NCBI GenBank assembly: GCA_958295665.1
Contig: OY282560.1
Span: 92,976,311-93,040,310 of the forward strand
Reading direction: 5' to 3'
Length of the DNA stretch: 64,000 bases
Source: Tipula vernalis
Lineage: Eukaryota > Arthropoda > Insecta > Diptera > Tipulidae
Made by a program: the position numbers and the translations under genes. The notes under the pieces were generated by a model that was given only the letters and a program-made list of their open reading frames with translations, was not told where the DNA came from and searched no databases. Within the stretch, counting starts at the first letter, position 1; each line of letters opens with the position of its first letter. This document shows, in pieces, positions 55,202-64,000 of the stretch.

Positions 55202-56532
55202 TTATGCTTTTGAATAATGTCCAAAGAATATTGGTTCTTTTGTCGTTTCACAAACCAATGCATACATAAATGGACGATTAACTTTGAACGGTCTTGGTGG
55301 AGGACGCGCCATTGGTAATGATAGTGGTGTTATCTTTCCATCTAAAATACGTAATAAATTTATTATTACTTAATTGTTTTTAATTATTGCTTACATTATA
55401 AGATACTTACATGTTGCAGCGGCTGCTTCTGTTCCTTTTGTATTTACAATAATTTTGGCTTTTTGTTTTATTTCATCAACTGACGAAAAACCATCCTCGA
55501 CTATATCGAATTCGGCTTTGCCAAATATTCCTGGTGAAATTTCTTTACCATCAATAGTTGATTCGATTTCAAAAATTGGAAATTGTATACGAGCATATTG
55601 ATAGCTTAAAGAATTTTTAATTTTTGTAACAAAATCTACACTCAAATTATCTTTCAATTGATTCAAATTCGAATTTCTTCGTGGCAATATGAACCAAAAA
55701 GCAAAACCACTATTGCGTGTGTAAGGTAATTCTAAAACGTCAACGTTTAATTCATCGTTAAAGGATAGTTGATAGTAATCTGTTTCATGAATCGCATCAA
55801 TCGAACTTTGTGTACCATCAGCAAAGTTGAAGGGTTTAGGGCGTACACTAAATTTCGAAAATGGTACCAACCAATCGGCTTTAAAGTAAACTGTATTTAT
55901 TAAAAATAGTTGAACATCAGGTGTGACCGAACTTGGTTCAACCAAATTCTTTATTAATCCATTAGTATGCTCTTCAACCCAATTATTCATACGATTTGCA
56001 ATATTTGTGTTTCCATCATTCTGAAAGTCAACTTGTTCGATGGCGGTACGATATTGTGCAACCAAAGATTTAAAATAAGGTTTCAGGTGTACACTATTGG
56101 CCAAGTAAATTTTATTAGCCAATTGTATTTTTGAACTTTTCAAAATATCTTCCAAATTCTGGGTTTGACCATTAATTAGATCGGTTTTTTGTGGAACCGT
56201 TTCCCTAGTAGTATCGAAAAGTAAATTTTTTAATTCCGTTTCACTACTAAGACGTGACGGCTGATAGAGAATTGAATATATTATCCGGAATGATAGGGGT
56301 GAGAATACAAAATTTTGATTTTCATCGTAGAGTTTCTAAAATAAAAATTTATGTAACAAAAATTTGTCACTTTATAGTGTGTCACCTTCTTTCTATTATA
56401 TATACTCACTCGGTACATTTCAAAGGTGCTATGTATTGAATTCGCCACCTCATGATTGACAGTATACTGTGTATAAACATTTCCCACTTGAATAATTATG
56501 AAAATAAAACAAAACACTAGCGAAAATCGCAT
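55202..56532 (-). CDS. Serpin, secreted, three exons, intact
   Basis: Exons on the minus strand: 56532-56410, 56335-55411 and 55341-55202, with consensus GTGAGT and GTAAGT donors and TTTTAG acceptors. Joined, 1188 bp give 395 residues without a stop, the usual serpin length. Residues 1-21 (MRFSLVFCFIFIIIQVGNVYT) form a signal peptide. Family blocks: NFVFSPLSFRIIYSILY (about 49-65), LANKIYLANSV, LINTVYFKADW, LELPYTRNSGFAFWFILPR, the hinge GTEAAAAT (342-349) and the C-terminal NRPFMYALV, EPIFFGHYS. The small-residue hinge suggests an inhibitory serpin. By alignment with alpha-1-antitrypsin P1-P1' would be Leu356-Ser357, but the loop is a few residues longer, so this is tentative. Acts outside the cell on serine proteases, for example in immunity, cuticle or digestion. 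Confidence 0.93.
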
Positions 56533-57885
56533 CTTGCCTGACTGAAAGAAATTACACGACTACAGTATTAGCTGAATAATAGTGTTTGCGATTAAATAAA
56601 ATGGGAGAAACACACAATCTGTGCATATAAAACATCATGCTTCTTAGTAAATAGATAACCTTGCAACTTAAACCTTTGTTGTTTATAAAGCACGATATAA
56701 CTGATATTATTAGTCAGACACTATAACAGTTTGAAACAGAACAACAAACAAAACAAATAATTTCAAACCGATGTTCGATTTAGAAGTTTTTCGTATCGTC
56801 ATTAATTTAATTTCGTTTGGTTATTTGGAAGTATAATACATAGTTTTACACAAGGAAAGTTCGCGTGGGACTTATGCTGATAATCATTATTATTAGAATG
56901 TGGCACGGGACGGCGTTTACAATTTTACACTAAAGGGTAGAACTGTTTTTTTTTGTCGGGTTGTCGACAGTAAAAACGATTGGTGTGAGTGTGACGATGA
57001 CGAATTATAAGCTTTTTATTTATATTATATATTTAGGTGTATTGTCGCGTTTAAATTGAAATTTATCACACCTGTTTGATTGCTAATTAAAAAGAAAAAA
57101 AATGTTTACCATATGGTTAAAATTATTATTATTTAATGCTAATATCTTGCTAAATTTAATCTACAAATAAACAATTTGTTATAGGCAAGGGCAAGGTGGT
57201 TAATTGATAAAAGTGTCGGCCGCCAACACTTTCTTTTACGAACGAAACCAGTTAACTTCACCTTTACATATGCCACCTAGTCAATATATTCACTAAAAAC
57301 TTTATAAGTATTTTGATTAGTCCAACATGTCAATTTTTTGGTGAAATCGGTTAAGAAATATCCTGGCAAAAATAGCCTTCCGTTCTAATTGACCGTATTC
57401 TAAGAAATAGCATAGTTCCATTCCAGTTGCCCATATTCTAGAAGTTTATCAAAAAATCATTTTATAATCCAATCTCCATCGGACATATCGAATGTCATTA
57501 AATTTGGTTAACGCAAAGCCTAATGCCATTCATACATATACTCTTCTACTTTTCTATTGCTCGTTTTCTGTCGAAATTTACCGAGAGCTCTCATTTAATA
57601 TAAAAAGGTTAAATACAAGTTTTTAGGCCAATACGTTATTTCGTTTCGGCCAGAGGCTCAAACTGGAACCGAAACGAAAACCAAAAAAACCCGAGATGAT
57701 ATTTTCATTTACTTCGTTCACTTTTCGGTATTTAAAACAACTTTGGAGATCTAATCATTTAGAACAAATTTAGCTGAAACGGAAAGGAGGCGGTATTTGA
57801 TAAATTTAATCTACGATATTCTCGGAGGTAGCTGGCTTTTTCATAAAGACTTTTCTCAAAGCTAATTCTTAGTTTTCTCCTAATT
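56533..57885. other. Upstream region of the serpin and further gene-free DNA
   Basis: Immediately upstream on the minus strand lie TTTCAGTCAGGC (arthropod initiator-like TCAGT, about 56540) and a TTTTATATG box at about 56622-56631, too far apart for a confident core promoter. The remainder is AT-rich and shows no gene. Confidence 0.4.
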
Positions 57886-58697
57886 TTTCGGCGAAAGCAA
57901 TAAACTGGATTTCTTGCTAAAATGAGTCAGTCGTTGAATTTCTTGCTAAAATGGGTCAATCATTGGAACTGACTGAAGAATTGGAAGATCTGTTGGTAAT
58001 ACTTGAAATGAAAATAACAAGAGAATTTGGACTGATTACTGATGTCTGAATTTTAAGCGGTTAGGTTAGGTTAGGTTAGGTTGGAGTGGCTGCTTACGCA
58101 CACTTAGACCGGTGACGGTCCATTGTGATACCACAGGATGTATCCCCCTTTACCCCTATTGGAACCATTTCGAGCTACTTATGTAGCGTAAGACGTCCCG
58201 CACTTTACTGTTTTCGAGATCCGAGAGGCAGTCCATCCTGAACTTACCTAAGTGTTTGTGCCTTCTGAGTGCCAATGCTGGACACGAGCAATTTCGGCGA
58301 AAGCAATAAACTGGATTTCTTGCTAAAATGAGTCAGTCGTTGAATTTCTTGCTAAAATGGGTCAATCATTGGAACTGACTGAAGAATTGGAAGATCTGTT
58401 GGTAATACTTGAAATGAAAATAACAAGAGAATTTGGACTGATTACTGATGTCTGAATTTTAAGCGGTTAGGTTAGGTTAGGTTAGGTTGGAGTGGCTGCT
58501 TACGCACACTTAGACCGGTGACGGTCCATTGTGATACCACAGGATGTATCCCCTTTTACCCCTATTGGAACCATTTCGAGCTACTTATGTAGCGTAAGAC
58601 GTCCCGCACTTTACTGTTTTCGAGATCCGAGAGGCAGTCCATCCTGAACTTACCTAAGTGTTTGTGCCTTCTGAGTGCCAATGCTGGACACGAGCAA
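57886..58697. repeat. Tandem duplication, two copies of a 406-bp unit
   Basis: 57886-58291 and 58292-58697 are almost identical. Each unit begins with TTTCGGCGAAAGCAATAAAC flank sequence, then GGTTAGGTTAGGTTAGG (58059-58084; 58465-58490), then about 210 bp of the LINE 3' end. The duplication therefore happened after the LINE inserted. One small indel in a T run separates the copies (near 58150 and 58552). Confidence 0.92.
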
Positions 58698-60235
58698 AGG
58701 AAGTGGACCAACGTCTCTTCCTCCCCTTCGTCCAAGCAGCTTCTGCAGAAGTCATTAGCCTCTAGACCCAGCCTTCTTGCATGTTCTCCAAAAAGGCAGT
58801 GTCCCGTGAGAATTCCTACGACCGTTCTTAATTCACGTCTGCGTAAGGATATTAATGCCCTAGTGCGCCCCAAGTCCAGCTTTGGCCAAACTTGTCTTGC
58901 AACTCTACAGGTGAGGGTGTTAGACCACCTTTCTCCCGCTGAGGATAGCGCCTGCTTCCCAAGTGCTTGTCTCAGCGCTGTAATAGGCCTCCCCAGAGTT
59001 GCCCTTTCCGGTTGCAGCTAGAGAGTCGTACCATGCCTAGCAAGTTCATCTGCCCTGCAGTTCCCCATGACGCCCGAGTGACCTGGGACCCAGACTACCT
59101 GGATATTGAAATGCTCACCCATCTCATTTAGAGATGAGTGACAACTCAACGCCACCCGTGACGCCAAAGACACCGATTCTAACGACCGGATCGCCGCTTG
59201 ACTGTCCACATAGATTGTGATATCGTCGGAGGATAACAAATTATGCTTCAACCACGTCATAACCTCCTCAATCGCTACGACTTTAGCTTGGTACACGCTG
59301 CAGTAATCAGGGAAACGAATAGAAATGTTTACATTTAATTTGTCACAGAATACTCCAGCTCCCACTTTGCCGTCTAGCTTGGAGCCATCTGTGAAGAATT
59401 GCAACGCTTTTGTTTCCGATAACGGTCTATCCCTCCAGGATTCCCTTGAAGGGAAAGAGGTCCGAAATCGCTTCTCGAAGCGTAGAGTAGGTTTAATGTA
59501 GTCAAGATTCGCCAGCTCATCCTTCAACGATCTAACAATAGTAGAGTGTCCTATACTAAGACACTTCCACTGAGCGACGGCTGCAAGTCGTACAGCCGTA
59601 TTTGCCGCCATCTGTTTGCCAAAAATGTCGACCGGAAGAAGGTGCAACATAACCTCTAAGGCACTTGTCGGTGTCGACCTCAATGCCCCGCTAACAAGCA
59701 TACAGGCTGTTCTTTGCACTCTCTCAATCTTACTTTTATAAGTTACCTTATCCAGAGCTGGCCACCAAACACCCACCTCGTACATGAGTACAGGTCTCAC
59801 TACAGCGGTGTAGAGCCAGTGTACCAGCTCCGGCTTCAAACCCCATCTATGACCAATAGCGTTCCTACAGGAGTACAAAGCAATAGCAGCTTTGTTTATT
59901 CTCTCCAACATGTTTGGCTTCCAACTAAGCTTACTGTCCAAGATAATGCCCAGATATCTAGCTCTGTCAGTAAAAGCAAGTCTCGTGCCATTTAAGGTAG
60001 GAGGGACAACTACCGGGATTTTGTATTTCTTAGTGAAGAGTACCAGCTCTGTCTTGGACGGGTTAATACCAAGTCCACATTTGCCAGCCCATTTCGTAAC
60101 GATAGTAAGCGCATTCTGCAATACGTCTACAATCGTGCCCAGGAATTTCCCGGTAACAGCTAAAGCTACGTCATCTGCGTAAGCGATAACTTCAATACCC
60201 TCTCTCTCCAATTCAAGTAGTAACCCTGTTGGGGC
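58085..60235 (-). mobile_element. Non-LTR retrotransposon with RNase H, 5' truncated
   Basis: On the minus strand: RT C-terminal half, thumb, RNase H, Cys-rich tail, 3' UTR, and a terminal (CCTAA)n-like tract. The 5' part (endonuclease, RT start) is missing beyond about 60235. Its domain order and 'YADDVAL' and 'WVPGHSGVMGN' motifs fit the R1/I/LOA group with RNase H. The extreme 3' end is present twice through the tandem duplication. Confidence 0.85.
58562..60235 (-). pseudogene. LINE ORF2 C-terminal half: RT, RNase H, Cys-rich tail (one nonsense codon)
   Basis: One continuous frame from about 60235 to the stop at 58562, broken only by TAG at 59018-59020. Start: GIEVIAYADDVALAVTG with the catalytic YADD; GLGINPSKTELVLFTKKYK; YLGIILDSKLSWKPNM; LVHWLYTAVVRPVLMYEVGV. 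RNase H: ALQFFTDGSKLDGKVGAGVF, YQAKVVAIEEVM, YVDSQAAIRSLES, VVWVPGHSGVMGNCRADELA (D, E, D, then H and D). After the stop codon comes GHCLFGEHARRLGLEANDFC then RSCLDEGEEETLVHFLCSCP, a CX2C...HX4C-type tail. Well preserved, so a relatively recent copy. Confidence 0.88.
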
Positions 60236-60247
60236 AATGGCTTATTG

Positions 60248-60854
60248 ATGTGCCTTTGCGTTTATCCCAAGTTAAATTTATTAAAAAAAAACACTGGTAT
60301 AATTTGCAAATAGAAATAAAAAATATATCTTGAAATTTGAGAGAAAAAAAAATATATTTATTGAAAATTTTAATAACAATTTCTTTTATTTGCGTTCGAT
60401 ACGGCAGTTCGTTTTATAATGATCATGACTAATTACGTACAATAAAACGTTACATAAATCTATTATTGAGACATCTGCGTTGCTATAATAATATTTTTTG
60501 GTATTATTGAAAGTTAGCGACATCTAAATTAAAATATGTTTTTTTTTGAATTCAATTCAAATGCAACTTAACTAAGTCCATGTAATCACAATGTTTGTTG
60601 TAGTAATTATGTCATAATTTTGACATAAATCAAATTGAAATTTAAGTTTAAAAATACAATATTTTGGTAAGTAAATTCAGAATTTTAAATTCATTAATAA
60701 TAATAACTAAAGTAAATTACATAATTTTGTTTTAGATATGGTGCACAAAGAATAACAAATTGAAAGATAAGTTTAAATTTACAAATACTTAAATATTTTC
60801 TTAATTTAACTTTTGGATTTTTCATTTCAGGTTATTTTAATCCAGAAGCCAACA
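60248..60854 (-). repeat. Putative BEL/Pao 3' LTR
   Basis: On the minus strand a purine-rich AAGGCCGGCGG (60856-60866) is followed by TGTTGGCTTCTGG starting at 60854, a BEL-type LTR start. The end is guessed at CACATCA near 60248, where the LINE begins. The 5' LTR is outside the window, so no comparison is possible. 60855-61030 is the non-coding segment between pol and LTR. Confidence 0.5.
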
Positions 60855-61030
60855 TACCGCCGGCCTTGAATTATTAATTCAATAACAATTTTGCTTGGGT
60901 TGCTTCAATGCAGTGTTCAGTGATATTTTGGATGAATTTGTGGATGTTCTGATGTCTTCGATAATATTGCAGTTCCAGGTGTAAACAAACGGTGACAATT
61001 AAGTGGATGATTTTAAATAAAGTGTGTGAA

Positions 61031-62542
61031 TCAGTTTTTTGCTTCACCAGAATCCTCCTGTGCCACCGGTAGAAGGCACAATTTGTGAATTGGACGCTTA
61101 AGTTCACTATTCTTTGTTTTTATTGTGACTACTCGGACGATTCCATCAGAACCAGGATGTGTATTAATGATTCTACCAAGTAGCCATTGGTTGACTGGCA
61201 GATTACTATCTTTGACGATGACAATGTCGCCTATTTTTGCAGGAATTCTTTTAAATCTCCATTTGGGACGCTGTTGTAAGGACGTTAGATACTCTATATA
61301 CCATCTCTTCCAGAAGTGCTGGCTCATTTGTTGAACTATTTGCCATCTAGTAAGGTGTGACATTTTTAGGTTGGTAACATCTATTTCTGGTATTTTGTTA
61401 GTGGGATGCCCAAGTAAAAAATGAGATGGCGTCAACGGGTTGATGTCGGTCTCATTGACACTACACAATGGTCTGGAATTTAATATAGCTTCCACTTCTG
61501 CCAAAAGAGTATGCATTTCCTCTAACGTTAGGATGTTCTTGCCGATCACGCGTTTCAGATGAAACTTGGTAGACTTTATTGCAGCTTCCCAAATACCTCC
61601 AAAGTGTGGTGAATTTGGAGGAATAAAATGCCAGGTAATACGGTGTCTGGAAAAGAAATTGGAAATATCGTAGGAGTTTTTTATTATTTTGGTAAATGCT
61701 TCCCTCAATTTAGCTTCGGCGCCTACAAAATTTGTACCATTGTCACTATGCAATTCTGTACAAACGCCTCGTCGAGCTGTGAATCTTTTTAGGGCCCCTA
61801 AGAAAGCATCACTTGATAAGTCGCTAGCTAATTCTAGATGGACCGCCTTGGTGCTTAGACATATAAATAAGCATATGTATGCTTTGTACGTTTTTTGTCC
61901 ACGGCCTTTCGCTAAATGGATCGCCATGGGACCAGCGTAATCAACTCCGGTTTTTAGAAATGGACGTACAAGTTCAACCCTCGAACTTGGTAGATTACCC
62001 ATGAGCTGCTGTTGACACACTGCTTTAAATTTGCTGCATATGACGCACTTTCTCACAATTTCTTTGGCCTTCGATTTACCATTTGGTATCCAAAACTGTT
62101 GTCTACAGATGGCTAACAGGAGTGATGGTCCAGCATGCTTATTGTCTAGATGAGCATCAAGTAAAATTAATGATGTAAGTTTGGATTTGGGATGCAAAAT
62201 AATCGGGTGCTTGGTAGAATATGAAGCTTCGCTGTTTTGTAATCTTCCTCCAACACGGATTATTCCCATATTATCCAAATAAGGATTCAGCGATTTGAGA
62301 CTACTGCCTTTTCCTACTGATCCATTAGTTTGTAGTGATGAAATATCTTCACGATAATATTGATGCTGGTCGTATTGACATAGAATATATAATGCATGGA
62401 ATATCTCCTCGCGGTGAAGATAAATACCATCGACTCTGGACCCCTTGAGCTTAGTAGAATTTTTATAATAACGAAATATATAGCTAATCACTCTTTGCAA
62501 TAAATGAATGATGAATATTTGGCAATTAATTGATCTAGCCAT
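61031..62542 (-). CDS. BEL/Pao Pol: integrase and C-terminal part
   Basis: After the frameshift the polyprotein continues. The zinc-binding HHCC region is HLDNKHAGPSLLLAICRQQF with CVICSKFKA. The catalytic core has GVDYAGPM (first Asp), ELHSDNGTNF (second Asp) and HFGGIWEAAIKS (Glu). SPHFGGIWEA, the PLTPSHFLLGHP block, HFWKRWYIEYL and GDIVIVKD..PVNQWLLGRI are diagnostic of BEL/Pao. It ends with LCLLPVAQE at 61031. About 500 codons. Confidence 0.92.
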   Translation of the reverse strand: MARSINCQIFIIHLLQRVISYIFRYYKNSTKLKGSRVDGIYLHREEIFHALYILCQYDQHQYYREDISSLQTNGSVGKGSSLKSLNPYLDNMGIIRVGGRLQNSEASYSTKHPIILHPKSKLTSLILLDAHLDNKHAGPSLLLAICRQQFWIPNGKSKAKEIVRKCVICSKFKAVCQQQLMGNLPSSRVELVRPFLKTGVDYAGPMAIHLAKGRGQKTYKAYICLFICLSTKAVHLELASDLSSDAFLGALKRFTARRGVCTELHSDNGTNFVGAEAKLREAFTKIIKNSYDISNFFSRHRITWHFIPPNSPHFGGIWEAAIKSTKFHLKRVIGKNILTLEEMHTLLAEVEAILNSRPLCSVNETDINPLTPSHFLLGHPTNKIPEIDVTNLKMSHLTRWQIVQQMSQHFWKRWYIEYLTSLQQRPKWRFKRIPAKIGDIVIVKDSNLPVNQWLLGRIINTHPGSDGIVRVVTIKTKNSELKRPIHKLCLLPVAQEDSGEAKN

Positions 62543-63996
62543 TCATTTCGAGGCTTTATTGTTATGGTGAATGTAAGTATTTCTTTGGATTTCTCTTCGA
62601 CATTGATCGGTTCTATTATTTGTGGTGGCCAATATTCTTGCGATTTTTGTAACCACTCCGGTGCATTCCACCACAGTCTATGTGATTTTAATTCCAGTGG
62701 TGATAGACCTCGCGTCGCGCAATCCGCAGGATTATCTGCGGAAGGTACATGCCTCCAATGACTTCTAGGAAATGATGATATAATTTCAGCCGTGCGGTTG
62801 CCGACGAATGTATTCCAACGTCTAGGATGACTTCCTAGCCAATCGAGAACTATTTTCGAATCGGTCCAGGCGTATATATTATTTATATTCGTGTGAGTTT
62901 CTCGTCTTATTAGGTTTATCAAATTAGTAAGTAGTACCGCAGCGCATAATTCTAGCCGAGGAAGGGTTTGTTGTTTAATAGGAGCCACCTTGGTCTTTGA
63001 GGAGACCATGTTACTAAATATGTTGCCATTGGGCTCGATTACCTTGAAATAAACCACTGCAGCGTATGCCATTTGACTCGCGTCACAAAAACCATGGATG
63101 TCGACTATATTTTCGGAATGCGTCTGAATAAATCTGGGAATGGAAATTACTTTAATTTGGTTTAATTGGCTTCTTATTTTTTCCCAACAATTTCTTTTAT
63201 TCACAGGTAGTGGATCATCCCACTGAAGATTGTCTGCCCAAAGCATTTGTAAGAATATTTTTGTATTGACAACTACAGGAGCTAACCAACCAAGTGGATC
63301 AAAAATCCGACTTGCTTCCGACAAAACTATTCTCTTTGTATAAATTTTTGTTTCTGGTAAATTGGATGTGAATATGAAACAATCAGTTTTAGCATTCCAT
63401 GTGATGCCCAGAACTTTATCTGGATTGGAAGATTGTTGTATGTGATCTTGGAGTAGCTTGAGTTGGTCATCTTGTTTCTCAGTTGGAGCCTTGGTCAATA
63501 TTTGACTGCTGTTTGACTTCCACTTTCGGAGTTGGAACCCGTATTCGGCTAGCAATCCGGTAATATTTTCTTGCAACTGCAGTAATTCTTTCTCATTGTT
63601 GGCTCCAGTCATTATATCATCTACGTACATGTCATTAGAAATAGCCTTCGCAGCGAGTGGCAAAGAAGAATTATTGTTATCGGCGGCTTGTTTGATAGCT
63701 CTAGTAGCCAAGAAAGATGATGATGCCAATCCATATGTCACAGTGTTCAATCGGAAATGTCGGATAGGCTTCGATGGATCATCTCTCCAAACAATCTTCT
63801 GAAAATCGGTGTCTTCTCGCGACATTACCACTTGACGGTACATCTTTTGTACATCAGCCGAAAAAACCATTTTATGCTCCCTGAACCGCAAAATTATAGC
63901 AAATAGCGTTGACTGGATAGTGGGGCCGACTGCTAAACAATCATTTAGCGATATTCCGGTACTGGTTTTAGCGGAACCATCGAAAACGACCCTCAA
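62488..63996 (-). CDS. BEL/Pao Pol: reverse transcriptase and RNase H (partial)
   Basis: Open from the window edge: RVVFDGSAKTSTGISLNDCL (BEL RT motif), FSADVQKMYRQVVM with the first Asp, RHFRLNTVTYGLASSSFLAT, DMYVDDIMTGA with the catalytic YVDD. Then the Pao connection (RIFDPLGWLAPVVVNTKIF), DIHGFCDASQMAYAAVVYFK, LPRLELCAAVLL and the RNase H pieces AWTDSKIVLDWLGSHPRRW, VPSADNPADCATRGL. The frame ends prematurely at 62488; the integrase frame overlaps it from 62542, so a one-base indel lies near 62505-62530 (family reading passes from AKYSS to HLLQRVISYIFRY). Confidence 0.9.
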   Translation of the reverse strand: MRVVFDGSAKTSTGISLNDCLAVGPTIQSTLFAIILRFREHKMVFSADVQKMYRQVVMSREDTDFQKIVWRDDPSKPIRHFRLNTVTYGLASSSFLATRAIKQAADNNNSSLPLAAKAISNDMYVDDIMTGANNEKELLQLQENITGLLAEYGFQLRKWKSNSSQILTKAPTEKQDDQLKLLQDHIQQSSNPDKVLGITWNAKTDCFIFTSNLPETKIYTKRIVLSEASRIFDPLGWLAPVVVNTKIFLQMLWADNLQWDDPLPVNKRNCWEKIRSQLNQIKVISIPRFIQTHSENIVDIHGFCDASQMAYAAVVYFKVIEPNGNIFSNMVSSKTKVAPIKQQTLPRLELCAAVLLTNLINLIRRETHTNINNIYAWTDSKIVLDWLGSHPRRWNTFVGNRTAEIISSFPRSHWRHVPSADNPADCATRGLSPLELKSHRLWWNAPEWLQKSQEYWPPQIIEPINVEEKSKEILTFTITIKPRNEWLDQLIAKYSSFIYCKE

Positions 63997-64000
63997 ACTG

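Larger units (their letters stand above)
60248..64000 (-). mobile_element. BEL/Pao LTR retrotransposon, 3' part, continues past the right edge
   Basis: Minus-strand element with RT, RNase H and integrase followed by a non-coding leader-like stretch and a putative 3' LTR. Gag, protease, the start of RT and the 5' LTR lie beyond 64000. Only one frameshift is seen in pol, so it is well preserved. Confidence 0.9.

Noticed and set aside
57200..57240. GTGTCGGCCGCCAACAC palindrome as a regulatory site
   Set aside because: A single short imperfect palindrome without nearby gene on that side; too little to support a call.
58059..58490. TTAGG-like pentamers as a sign of a chromosome end or telomere
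   Set aside because: Only about five units each, embedded at a LINE 3' end within a tandem duplication and surrounded by interstitial DNA; no long tract.
1..64000. CRISPR array, bacterial operons, rRNA or tRNA genes
   Set aside because: No regularly spaced direct repeats with unique spacers, no Shine-Dalgarno-type gene runs, and no rRNA or tRNA structure seen.

Overview
The window reads as an AT-rich insect (arthropod) chromosome segment that is almost entirely a nested pile of transposable elements. I see one apparently intact host gene, a secreted serpin with three exons on the minus strand at 55202-56532. Insect origin is inferred from the kinds of elements present: Copia elements with the GGTTATGGGCCCAG primer-binding site known from Drosophila copia, mariner-like transposases with a DUF4817-like N-terminus, BEL/Pao, Jockey, and TTAGG-type pentamers. 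The order is not resolvable. I see no bacterial or phage genes and no CRISPR, rRNA or tRNA.

Layout. 1-5640: internal part of a Copia element (5' LTR just outside the window), split by a Tc1-like element with 195-200 bp terminal inverted repeats (TIRs). 5650-11850: two decayed Ty3/gypsy elements separated by a Tc1-like transposon whose transposase frame is still open. 11950-14353: an inverted-repeat pair holding two transposase fragments, then a small MITE. 14354-17322: unassigned DNA with possible splice donors on both strands. 17323-20204: a hAT-type element with an 8-bp target duplication, carrying a mariner fragment. 21424-27003: a decayed CXC-type cysteine-rich ORF interrupted by a minus-strand Copia with both LTRs. 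28130-34090: decayed LINE and gypsy remnants. 34843-35259: a MITE. 36485-38983: a Tc1 inside a Tc1.

39401-42125 is the best candidate for something under-described: a nearly intact DNA transposon with 28-bp TIRs, one spliced gene of the DUF7869-like type (one frameshift in an A run), and seven copies of a TIR-derived motif spread over both ends. 42905-44233 may be a smaller element of similar design. 44926-46017 holds a tyrosine-recombinase-like fragment and two palindromic MITEs. 46560-49790 is a Jockey LINE interrupted by a Penelope-like insertion consisting of two head-to-head, almost identical GIY-YIG copies (a palindrome with about 958-bp arms, 11-bp target duplication). 49939-52689 is a hAT-like element with another hAT-like element nested in it. 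55202-56532 is the serpin. 57886-60235 is an RNase-H-bearing LINE whose 3' end and flank are tandemly duplicated. 60248-64000 is a BEL/Pao element running off the right edge.

The elements do not form a pathway. Their nesting gives relative ages: the inserted element is always younger than its host. The serpin is the only gene likely to serve the organism. All calls come from reading the sequence by eye; no alignment or database search was run.
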